From Hyalangium ruber (lineage in GTDB: Bacteria > Myxococcota > Myxococcia > Myxococcales > Myxococcaceae): a DNA stretch of 64,000 bases. A program made the position numbers and the translations under genes. A model generated the notes under the pieces. That model saw only the letters and a program-made list of their open reading frames with translations, was not told where the DNA came from and ran no database searches. The stretch covers positions 186,001-250,000 of the forward strand of contig NZ_JAXIVS010000009.1 in assembly GCF_034259325.1 (NCBI RefSeq), written 5' to 3'. Of the stretch, positions 8,120-16,280 are shown piece by piece (positions within the stretch are counted from its first letter, which is position 1; each line of letters starts with the position of its first letter).

Positions 8120-11100
8120 ATGCGTCGCTCGCTCCTCATCGGTCTCTTGGTGGTGGCCTCCACGGCTGCCGCCCAGGGCAAGAAAACGCCTCGTGAGGCT
8201 GACCTCGGCAAGAAGTCGGCCACCACCATTGACAAGTCCCTCGCGGGCGACATCTCCCGCAAGAAGGACAAGGAAGCCGATGCCCCGGCCCTCCAGTACG
8301 ACCAGTTCCGACTGGGAGTGGAGGTGCAGGTGGCATCCAAGCGACGCGAGCAGATCGAGTCGCTTCGGAAGATCATCGCCCTGTCGGCCGACCAGGCCGA
8401 GCAGCCCAGCCTGCTGTTCCGCCTGGGCGAGCTCTACTGGGAGGAGTCGAAGTTCTTCGAGTTCGAGGCGAACCGGAAGGACGACGACCTCATCAAGGCG
8501 ATGAACCGCAATGACTCCGCGGCCCAGCAGCGCGCCAAGGCGGAGAAGGCGGAGCTGACCGCCAAGTCCAAGGAGTACGGACGCTACGCGGTCGAGCAGT
8601 ACACGAAGATCATCCAGGAGTACCCGAAGTTCGAGCGCAGCGACGAGGTGCTCTTCTTCCTGGGCAACTTCCTGATGGAGGACGGCCAGGACAAGAAGGC
8701 CCTGGTGGCCTACAAGCGCCTGCTGGAGAAGCACCCCAAGAGCAAGTACGTGCCGGACGCGTACCTGGCCTTCGGCGAGTACTACTTCAACAACTCGAAG
8801 GGGAAGCGCCCCGAGCTGGAGCGCGCCCTGCAGGCCTACACCAAGGCGGCCGAGTTCACCGAGAGCCAGAACTACGCCTTCGCCCTCTACAAGCAGGGCT
8901 GGTGCTACTTCAACATGGGCGATTACGCCCAGGCGAAGGACAAGTTCAAGACGGTGGTGCTCTACGGCGAGCTGGCCGGCGCCAACGCGGTGGAGAAGGA
9001 CGGCGGCAAGAGCGGCAAGAACAGCCTGGTTCGCGAGGCGCGCGCCGACTACGTGCGCACCTACGCCCGCGAGGGCGACGTGATGCAGGCCCGCGACGAC
9101 TTCAGCAAGGTCGCCACCAAGCCCGAGGACCGCTTCGCGATGATGAAGCAGCTCGCGAACCTCTATTACGGCGACGGTAAGGACCGCGAGGCGGCCATCA
9201 CCTTCAACGCCCTCATCAAGGAGAAGCCGCTGTCGCCCGAGTCTCCGGGCTTCCAGGCGAAGATCGTCGACTGCGTGCTGCGCATGGGCAACAAGGAGCG
9301 CACGGTGTCGCAGGTGCGCCGCCTGGTGAAGATCACCAAGGAAGTGGAGTCCTCGGGCATCATCAAGGAGGACAAGGACAAGAAGCTGCTGGATGAGGCC
9401 AACGAGCTAGCCGAGCGCACCCTGTCCAACCTCGCCGTCACCTGGCACAACGAGGCCAAGAAGACGCGTGACGAGGAGACGTTCCGCTACGCGGACGCCA
9501 TCTACAGCGACTACCTCACGCTCTTCCCCGAGAACCCCAAGGCGTACGACATGCGGTTCTTCTGGGCGGAGTTGCTCAACGACAACCTGAACAACTACGA
9601 GAAGTCCTCGGTCAACTACACCCTCGTGGTGCTCCAGGACGCGAAGATCCTGGATGCCAAGGACGAGAAGGGCAACCCCAAGCCCGGCAAGCCCGGCAAG
9701 TGGCTGCCCAACGCCGCCTACAACGCGGTGCTCGCCTATGACGAGGTGGTGAAGACCGCCGAGGAGAAGGGCACCCTCAAGCCGCCCGCCATCGGCGACG
9801 CCAAGCAGAAGCTGGCCATCCCCGAGCCGCGCAAGGGCCTGCTGGATGCGTGCGAGCGCTACCTGAAGTACCTGCCCAAGGGCGACAAGCGGGTGGAGAT
9901 CTCCTTCAAGGCCGCCAACATCTACTACCGCTACAACCACTTCGAGGACGCGGTGGCGCGCTTCAGCGACATCGCGCTCAACCACCCGGACCACAAGTTC
10001 GACAACGGGGACCGTGCGGGCGAGGTGGCCGCCAACCTGGTGCTCGACTCGTACAACCTGCAGAAGGACTACGCGAAGGTGAACGAGTGGGCCCGCAAGT
10101 TCTACGCCAACGACAAGCTGGCGGTGGGCAAGTTCCGCGAGGACCTCTCCAAGCTCATCGAGCAGTCCTCGTTCGCGCTGGTGGCCCAGCTCGAGGAGAA
10201 GAAGCAGTTCGCCAAGGCGGCCGAGGCCTACCTGACCTTCGTGAAGGACTTCCCGTCGACGACCATCGCCGACCAGGCGCTCTACAACGCCTCGGTGGAC
10301 TACTTCAAAGCGAAGATGCTGGATAAGGCCATCGAGGTGCGTCAGGCGCTCATCTCCCAGTACCCGCGCAGCCGCTTCGTGCCCGACTCCATCTACGCCA
10401 ACGCCGAGGCGCTGGAGGCCATCGGCGACTTCGAGCAGGCCTCCAACACGTACGAGCTGTACGTGAAGGGCTACGAGCGCAGCGTGAACGAGAAGGGCGC
10501 GCCCAAGGCCAAGGCCAAGCCCAGCAAGAAGGGCAAGAAGGACAACGGCCCCGAGGAGAAGGTCGTGGCGCAGAAGTGGGAGGAGGCCAAGGCGCAGGTG
10601 GCCCTCTTCAACGCGGCCACCTACCGCGAGGGTCTGGGCCAGTACAAGCAGGCGCTGCGCAACCGCGAGCGCTACCTGGAGCTGTGGCCGAAGACCAAGG
10701 ACGCCGAGCAGATCTACCTGTCCATCGTGACGCTGCACGAGAAGAGCGGCGCCTTCGGCAAGGCCATGAAGATGCTCGAGGACTACGAGCGCGACAACAT
10801 CCGCTCGCCCAGCAAGGTGCTGACGGCCGAGGGCCGCATCGCCAACCTCTTCGAGAACAAGCTGCGCAAGCCCAAGGACACCGCGCGCCTCTACGGCCGC
10901 ATCTTCAAGTACTACGACGAGCTGCCCAGCCGCGTTCAGAAGAGCCTGGAGAAGACGGCCGTGGCCCCGGTGGCGCGCGCCCACTACCTGAACAACGAGC
11001 TGGACTGGCGTGAGTACCTGCGCCTGCGCCTGTCGTGGGGCAAGCCCGCCAGCCCCGACAAGTTCAAGGCCTCCATCGCCGACAAGAGCCGCGCGCTGGA

Positions 11101-11695
11101 CGTGGTGCAGAAGAAGTACATCCAGACGGTGGCCTTCGGCGCGCCCGAGCCCGCCATCTGCGCGCTGCACCGCATCGGCTTGGCCTACCACGAGTTCGCC
11201 GACAAGGTGACCAACGCGCCCATGCCGCCGGGTATCGACCCCGAGACGGAGCAGGCCATCCGCGACGAGTTCGCCAACCAGGCCCAGCCCCTCAAGGCGA
11301 AGGCCACCGAGGCCTTCGCCAGCGCGGTCGCCAAGAGCCAGGAGCTGGACTTCTTCAGCGACTGCACCCGCGAGAGCCTGAAGATGCTGCGCTCCACGTA
11401 CGCCCCGGAGCAGTTCCCCGAGGTGCATGAGGAGAAGGTGGCCCTGAAGAAGGGCGCGGACCTGGCCCTCGGCGGCGATCTGCTGGCCGCCATCCAGGAT
11501 GTGCCGGCGCCCGTGGTGCAGGACGAAGCCGCGCAGCAGGCCAAGACCGAGGCGATCCAGGAGGATCTCACGGACCTGACCCGCAAGCTGCGTGAGCAGA
11601 CCGCGACCGATGTGAGCTCGAGCCCTGCCACCCAGGGAGGCACGGGGCCCAAGAAGGCGTCCGCCGAGGACGAAGAGCCGGAGGACTTCCTCTAA
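8120..11695 (+). CDS. gltD: gliding motility protein GltD/AgmU, periplasmic TPR protein
   Basis: A 1191-residue exported protein. It begins MRRSLLIGLLVVASTAAAQG, a Sec signal peptide, and is preceded by AGGAGAGCC, which fixes the start at 8120. The rest is a long array of TPR-like helical repeats (for example ALVAYKRLLEKHPKSKYVP and RYAVEQYTKIIQEYPKF). A Lys-rich linker lies around residues 795-815 (KAKAKPSKKGKKD) and the tail is acidic, ending EDEEPEDFL. Size, position and neighbours match M. xanthus GltD (AgmU), a component of the Agl-Glt gliding machinery. The stop codon shares a base with the gltE start, so the two genes are translationally coupled. Confidence 0.85.
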   Translation: MRRSLLIGLLVVASTAAAQGKKTPREADLGKKSATTIDKSLAGDISRKKDKEADAPALQYDQFRLGVEVQVASKRREQIESLRKIIALSADQAEQPSLLFRLGELYWEESKFFEFEANRKDDDLIKAMNRNDSAAQQRAKAEKAELTAKSKEYGRYAVEQYTKIIQEYPKFERSDEVLFFLGNFLMEDGQDKKALVAYKRLLEKHPKSKYVPDAYLAFGEYYFNNSKGKRPELERALQAYTKAAEFTESQNYAFALYKQGWCYFNMGDYAQAKDKFKTVVLYGELAGANAVEKDGGKSGKNSLVREARADYVRTYAREGDVMQARDDFSKVATKPEDRFAMMKQLANLYYGDGKDREAAITFNALIKEKPLSPESPGFQAKIVDCVLRMGNKERTVSQVRRLVKITKEVESSGIIKEDKDKKLLDEANELAERTLSNLAVTWHNEAKKTRDEETFRYADAIYSDYLTLFPENPKAYDMRFFWAELLNDNLNNYEKSSVNYTLVVLQDAKILDAKDEKGNPKPGKPGKWLPNAAYNAVLAYDEVVKTAEEKGTLKPPAIGDAKQKLAIPEPRKGLLDACERYLKYLPKGDKRVEISFKAANIYYRYNHFEDAVARFSDIALNHPDHKFDNGDRAGEVAANLVLDSYNLQKDYAKVNEWARKFYANDKLAVGKFREDLSKLIEQSSFALVAQLEEKKQFAKAAEAYLTFVKDFPSTTIADQALYNASVDYFKAKMLDKAIEVRQALISQYPRSRFVPDSIYANAEALEAIGDFEQASNTYELYVKGYERSVNEKGAPKAKAKPSKKGKKDNGPEEKVVAQKWEEAKAQVALFNAATYREGLGQYKQALRNRERYLELWPKTKDAEQIYLSIVTLHEKSGAFGKAMKMLEDYERDNIRSPSKVLTAEGRIANLFENKLRKPKDTARLYGRIFKYYDELPSRVQKSLEKTAVAPVARAHYLNNELDWREYLRLRLSWGKPASPDKFKASIADKSRALDVVQKKYIQTVAFGAPEPAICALHRIGLAYHEFADKVTNAPMPPGIDPETEQAIRDEFANQAQPLKAKATEAFASAVAKSQELDFFSDCTRESLKMLRSTYAPEQFPEVHEEKVALKKGADLALGGDLLAAIQDVPAPVVQDEAAQQAKTEAIQEDLTDLTRKLREQTATDVSSSPATQGGTGPKKASAEDEEPEDFL

Positions 11696-13137
11696 TGATG
11701 AACCGTAAGCGTATCCTCCATTCCGCGCTGTTCATGGCGACCGTGGCCCTGGTGGCCACCGGGTGTACCTCGTCCACGGCCACTGGCCCGACGGGGCCGA
11801 AGACGAACGTCACCAATGCGCAGGGGCCGGCCAAGGATCCCGAGCCGGTCTCCATCTCCAACCGCGCCAAGGTGCTGTTCGATGACGCGGTGAAGGCGAT
11901 GGATGCCCAGAAGAAGGGCAAGGCCGTCGACTACCCCTCGCTGGAGCGCAAGTTCAAGGCCGCCATGGATGCGGACCCGAACCTCGCCGAGGCCGACTAC
12001 AACCTGGGCGTCATCGCCGAGCGCCAGAGCAAGAAGGACGAGGCCAAGAACTGGTACAAGTCCGCGCTGAAGAAGAAGCCCTCGCTGCGCCAGGCCTCCG
12101 AGAACCTGGCCGTCATGGCGCAGAACGAGGGCGACATCGCCGGCGCGGTGACGCTGTACCAGGACGTGCTCAAGCGCTTCCCGGACGACGCGGCCAGCCG
12201 CGCGCGCCTGGCGGAGATCTACCGGCAGACGGGCGACCATGACCGCGCGATGGAGTTCTCCCGCGCCGCGCTCATGCGCGAGCCCCAGTCCACCACCGCG
12301 CTCAAGGTGATGATGCGCAGCTACCTGGACCGCAAGCAGCTCGCCCTGGCGAAGCTGGTGGCCCTGCGCGCGGTGAAGATCGACGCGAATGATCCCGAGC
12401 TGCACCACACCGTGGGCCTCATCCTCCAGCAGGAGGGCGACGCGGACGGGGCGCGCCTCGAGTTCAAGGCCGCCCTGGAGGCGCGTGGCGACTACGTCCC
12501 CTCGCACATCGTCCTGGCGCAGATGGCGCTCGAGTCCGAGGACTACCCGGGCGCCGAGGAGCACCTGCGGAAGATCCTCCAGGCCGGTGGCAAGAGCGCC
12601 GCGGCGCACCTCAACCTCGGCGTCGCCTTCAAGGGCCAGGGTCAGTTCGACAAGGCCATGCAGGAGTATGACGAGGCGGAGAAGCTCGATCCGAAGCTGG
12701 CCGCCATCTACCTCAACCGCGCCATCATCCTGCACCGCGCGAAGGACGCCCCCGAGCGCGCCGTGGAGCTCTACAAGAAGTACATCTCCATGGCTGGCGA
12801 CGAGGTGGCCCTGAGCGCCGATGCGCCGGTCTTCAACCTGCTGCGCGAGGCGGAGGCCGTCATCCAGGCCAAGGCCGAGGCCAAGTCCGCCGAGGAGCAG
12901 GCCAAGCAGATGGAGGCGCTCCAGGCCAAGCAGCAGGCCGAGATGAAGAAGGCCGAGGATCAGCAGAAGGCTCAGGGCGGGCAGGGTGCCGCGCCCAACC
13001 CGGCCGCCAACGCCTCCGAGCCTCTCGAGGATCCCACCGCGGACGTCGCGCCCAAGTCTCCGGAGCCGGCCAAGAGCGGCTCGGGACAGAAGAATCCAGT
13101 CGCGGCGGATCCGGGCGAGCCCGAGGACGACTTCTAG
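11695..13137 (+). CDS. gltE: gliding motility TPR lipoprotein GltE/AglT
   Basis: A 480-residue lipoprotein. The signal ends in ALVATGC (lipobox Cys at residue 24). About nine TPR units follow (residues about 55-380), including AEADYNLGVIAERQSKKDEA and AHLNLGVAFKGQGQFDKA. A Glu/Lys/Gln coiled-coil stretch (EAKSAEEQAKQMEALQAKQ) leads to a disordered Pro/Ala tail ending GEPEDDF. The M. xanthus equivalent is GltE (AglT), an envelope component of the gliding complex needed for adventurous motility. The start overlaps the gltD stop by one base; a second ATG follows directly at 11698. Confidence 0.85.
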   Translation: MMNRKRILHSALFMATVALVATGCTSSTATGPTGPKTNVTNAQGPAKDPEPVSISNRAKVLFDDAVKAMDAQKKGKAVDYPSLERKFKAAMDADPNLAEADYNLGVIAERQSKKDEAKNWYKSALKKKPSLRQASENLAVMAQNEGDIAGAVTLYQDVLKRFPDDAASRARLAEIYRQTGDHDRAMEFSRAALMREPQSTTALKVMMRSYLDRKQLALAKLVALRAVKIDANDPELHHTVGLILQQEGDADGARLEFKAALEARGDYVPSHIVLAQMALESEDYPGAEEHLRKILQAGGKSAAAHLNLGVAFKGQGQFDKAMQEYDEAEKLDPKLAAIYLNRAIILHRAKDAPERAVELYKKYISMAGDEVALSADAPVFNLLREAEAVIQAKAEAKSAEEQAKQMEALQAKQQAEMKKAEDQQKAQGGQGAAPNPAANASEPLEDPTADVAPKSPEPAKSGSGQKNPVAADPGEPEDDF

Positions 13138-13236
13138 CTGTACGTCTGTGAGCGCTGGGGCGGCCTGGGTGTGGCGGGGCCGCCTCGAATGATGCGAACC
13201 TACGAATCCTGATTAACTGGAAGCGCGGAGGCAGTG

Positions 13237-13500
13237 ATGCGGAAGCTTCTGACGGTGTGCATGGTGTTGGCGGTGGCCCCGGCCTTTGCTCAGGACGAGG
13301 GCGGCAAGGGCGGCGGCGAGGGCAACGTGCGCTACTCGAAGACCACGACCATCGACTTCGAGGACGACACCATCGAGGGCGATCTCACCAAGCCGGACGG
13401 TGAGTACGTCGAGGCGCGCAAGAAGGTGAAGCACTCGAACCTCATCCGTATCCGCGAGGATTTCGAGGACAAGGTGATGCAGTCGGTGGGAGAGCTGTAA
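13237..13500 (+). CDS. gltF: gliding motility protein GltF/CglF
   Basis: An 87-residue exported protein. It starts MRKLLTVCMVLAVAPAFAQ, a cleavable signal peptide, with GGAGG five bases before the ATG at 13237 (an in-frame GTG precedes it directly). The mature part is Gly-rich then acidic, with TIDFEDDTIEGDLTKPDGEY and a charged end NLIRIREDFEDKVMQS. It matches CglF (GltF), a contact-stimulatable gliding factor of M. xanthus, in size, order and sequence style. It sits between gltE and gltG with short gaps, as expected for one operon. Confidence 0.82.
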   Translation: MRKLLTVCMVLAVAPAFAQDEGGKGGGEGNVRYSKTTTIDFEDDTIEGDLTKPDGEYVEARKKVKHSNLIRIREDFEDKVMQSVGEL

Positions 13501-13571
13501 CCGCGAAAATTCGCGGGAACCTTCTGCCGAACGCGGTGTCTGTACCGCGAGAAAGTCTACCCGGAGCCGTC

Positions 13572-15521
13572 ATGGCCGTTCCTCTGACACTCAAGGTCTT
13601 CAAGGGCGAAAGCCTCGTCACCTCGAAGGATTTCGAGCGTGACATCATCAAGATTGGCCGTCTCTCGTCCGCGCACTTGTGCCTGGACGACGAGAAGGTC
13701 AGCCGCATCCACTCGGTCATCGAGGTAGGCGCCGACGGCTCCCTGTCCATCATCGACATGGGCAGCGTCGAGGGCACCTACGTCAACGGCAAGCGCGTCA
13801 ACAAGGGCAAGGTCACCTTCGGTGACGAGATCCGCGTGGGCGCCACCACCATTCGCCTGGAGAACCCGGCGGCGGTGGCCGCGGTGAACCTCGCCGCCGC
13901 CGTGTCCAGCACGGAGGTGACGACGAAGGCCCCGGTGGTCGCCGAGGCGCCGCTGGCCGCGGGGCTCGCGCAGGCGGCCGTCGTGCCGGAGCCTGCTCCG
14001 GTGGTGGTCGCGGCGCCCGTGGTGGCTGCTCCCGCCCAGGCCATCGACTCCTCCTTCGCCGCCACGCAGAAGCACGCGCTGGTGGAGCCGGTGGCCGAGG
14101 AGCCCGCGGCCGAGCCCGCGCCTCGCGTTCGCACCGTTCGCCGCAGCAAGGCGAGCGGGCCGCTGGGGGCCTCCCTCCGCTTCATGTGGGGCGACCAGCG
14201 CGTGGGCGAGCACTTCATGGCCCCGGGCCACAAGCGCTCGTTCAAGGTGGGCAGCGCTCCGGGCGTGAACTTCGTCATGGGCGACGCCAAGCTGGGTCGC
14301 GAGAGCATGGAGGTCGCGCGCAGCGACGGGCAGACCTTCAGCATCTCCTTCTCCCGGAAGATGAAGGGCGAGCTCACCCGCAAGGGCGAGACGCTGGATC
14401 TCGAGGCCGTCATCGAGGCGGGCAAGGCCTCCAACGATGGGGACGGCTATTCGGTCACCCTCGAGGCCGAGGACTTCATCTGGGTGGACCTGGGTGGAAT
14501 CACCCTGGAGGCGTGCCTGCAGCCGGTGCCCAAGCGGGTGCATGTGCCGCTGGGTGACGCGGTGGACTACCGGGCGCTCAACATCTTCCTGCTCATGTTC
14601 TTCGCGGGCACCATGTTCATCATCAGCGCGATGAACCACGGTGGCGAAGGCGACGAGTTCGCCGACGAGCTCAACGCCAACAACGCTCGCCTGGCCAAGC
14701 TCATCGTCAAGCCGCCCGAGGCGCAGAAGAACAAGTTCCTCGAGAAGCTGCAGCAGCAGAAGGCCGAGAAGGAGAAGAAGAAGAGCGGCGAGATGGCCGC
14801 CAAGCAGAAGAACGACGAAGGTCAGATGGGCAAGAAGGAGGCGCCCAAGACCAACAACCGCACCGCGCCCCAGGGCCAGAAGGACAAGAAGGACGAGGCA
14901 CGCGCGCTCACCGCGAAGATCTTCGGCGGTGGCAAGGGCGGCGTCTCCACCATCTTCGGCAGCGCGGGCCTGGGCGGCGAGCTCAAGAGCGCCATGGGCA
15001 ACATGTTCGGCGCCAAGGCGGGTGACTCGGGCGGCTTCGGCGGCCTGGGCATCAAGGGCAGCGGCGGCGGCGGCGGCGGCACCGGTGACACCATCGGCAT
15101 CGGCGGCATCGGCACCAAGGGGCGTGGCGGCGGCACCGCCAGCTACGGCACGGGCGCCGGCGTGCTCGGCGGCAAGCAGAGCGTGGACGTGGGCATCACC
15201 TCCTCGGAGCCCCTGGTCATGGGCTCGCTGGACAAGGAGCTCATCCGCCAGGTCATCCAGCGCAACCGCGGGCAGATCCGCTTCTGCTACGAGAGCCAGC
15301 TGACCAAGTACCCGAAGCTGTCCGGCAAGGTGGCCATCAAGTTCGTCATCAACGCGGAGGGTGCGGTCGTCTCCTCGTCGGTGGCTCAGTCCACCGCCAG
15401 CAACGCGGAGCTGGAGCAGTGCGTGGCCGGCCGCGTGCGCACCTGGCAGTTCCCCAAGCCCAAGGGCGGCGGGGTGGTGGTCGTCACCTACCCCTTCATC
15501 TTCAAGGCGTCGGGCGAGTAG
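13572..15521 (+). CDS. gltG: gliding motility protein GltG: FHA domain, one TM helix, AgmX/PglI-type tail
   Basis: A 649-residue inner-membrane protein. Residues about 5-100 form an FHA domain (IKIGRLSSAHLCLDDEKVSRIHSVI), a phosphothreonine reader facing the cytoplasm. A second beta-rich region follows at about 205-335. A single TM helix is ALNIFLLMFFAGTMFIISAM. A Lys/Glu coiled coil (KLQQQKAEKEKKKSGEM) and a very Gly-rich linker lead to a TonB-like C-terminal domain at about 555-648 (IRFCYESQLTKYPKLSGKV ... TWQFPKP). This topology fits GltG, which spans the inner membrane and contacts periplasmic and outer-membrane Glt proteins. The start at 13572 (MAVPLTLKVF) is set by the FHA fold. Confidence 0.87.
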   Translation: MAVPLTLKVFKGESLVTSKDFERDIIKIGRLSSAHLCLDDEKVSRIHSVIEVGADGSLSIIDMGSVEGTYVNGKRVNKGKVTFGDEIRVGATTIRLENPAAVAAVNLAAAVSSTEVTTKAPVVAEAPLAAGLAQAAVVPEPAPVVVAAPVVAAPAQAIDSSFAATQKHALVEPVAEEPAAEPAPRVRTVRRSKASGPLGASLRFMWGDQRVGEHFMAPGHKRSFKVGSAPGVNFVMGDAKLGRESMEVARSDGQTFSISFSRKMKGELTRKGETLDLEAVIEAGKASNDGDGYSVTLEAEDFIWVDLGGITLEACLQPVPKRVHVPLGDAVDYRALNIFLLMFFAGTMFIISAMNHGGEGDEFADELNANNARLAKLIVKPPEAQKNKFLEKLQQQKAEKEKKKSGEMAAKQKNDEGQMGKKEAPKTNNRTAPQGQKDKKDEARALTAKIFGGGKGGVSTIFGSAGLGGELKSAMGNMFGAKAGDSGGFGGLGIKGSGGGGGGTGDTIGIGGIGTKGRGGGTASYGTGAGVLGGKQSVDVGITSSEPLVMGSLDKELIRQVIQRNRGQIRFCYESQLTKYPKLSGKVAIKFVINAEGAVVSSSVAQSTASNAELEQCVAGRVRTWQFPKPKGGGVVVVTYPFIFKASGE

Positions 15522-15632
15522 CTCTGGGTTGAATGGAAAATTGCAGTAGTGGGCGGGCGGCTCCGGAAGCGGGGCCGCCCGCGTCGCTTTTCGAGCGCGA
15601 GTGGCCGCTGGCGCGCTAACGTCCGGGTCTGC

Positions 15633-16268
15633 ATGAAAGCTCTTGCCACCTTTGCTCTGTCCTGCGTGCTCGTCGTGCCGGCACTGTCTCGTGCCCAGGA
15701 GTCCTCCCCTGCCGCCAACCCGGTGAAGGATCGACCGGCTGAGTCGTTCGATGAGATCGAACGCGGCCTGTACTTCAGCGTGCAGGGCGGCCCGTCCTTC
15801 CTCGTCAACCCGCCCGCGGATGAGGGCCCCCGGCCGTTCTCGACCGGGCAGATGGCGATGGTGGAGGTGGGCGTCGACCTGGGCGAGCGCCTCTCGCTGG
15901 GTCTATTCGTGATGGGGGCCGTCAACCGCGCCGGGTCCGATTACATCGGCAACTCGGGCGGGGCGGCCTCGGGAGACTTCTCCTCGCTGGTGCCTGGGGC
16001 CACGCTGCGCGCGAATCTGAAGGGGTTCGCCGACAACCAGGAGGTGCAGCGCACCTTCATCTATGCCCGCGCGGGAGCCGGCTTCGCGATGTTCTCTCCC
16101 AAGCTGCTCCTGCCTGACTCTGACATTCTGGTGTTCGCCGGGCCTGGAGTGGAGTACTACACGCGGCTGCGACACTTCTCAGTGGGCCTCGAGGTGACGG
16201 GCAGCTACCTGGTCTCCTCGGGGACGTTCGGCTTCGCGATCGCGCCGAACCTTCGTTACGCGTTCTAG
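15633..16268 (+). CDS. gltH: gliding motility outer-membrane protein GltH/CglE
   Basis: A 211-residue exported protein. The signal is MKALATFALSCVLVVPALSRAQ. The mature part alternates hydrophobic and polar residues in short Gly-rich strands and ends in FGFAIAPNLRYAF, with a terminal aromatic residue as in outer-membrane beta barrels. It matches GltH (CglE), an outer-membrane component of the Glt complex. The start at 15633 is the first Met giving a signal peptide; upstream in-frame codons lie in an Arg-rich stretch without a signal. It stops 12 bases before the next gene. Confidence 0.8.
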   Translation: MKALATFALSCVLVVPALSRAQESSPAANPVKDRPAESFDEIERGLYFSVQGGPSFLVNPPADEGPRPFSTGQMAMVEVGVDLGERLSLGLFVMGAVNRAGSDYIGNSGGAASGDFSSLVPGATLRANLKGFADNQEVQRTFIYARAGAGFAMFSPKLLLPDSDILVFAGPGVEYYTRLRHFSVGLEVTGSYLVSSGTFGFAIAPNLRYAF

Positions 16269-16280
16269 CGGGAGACACAC

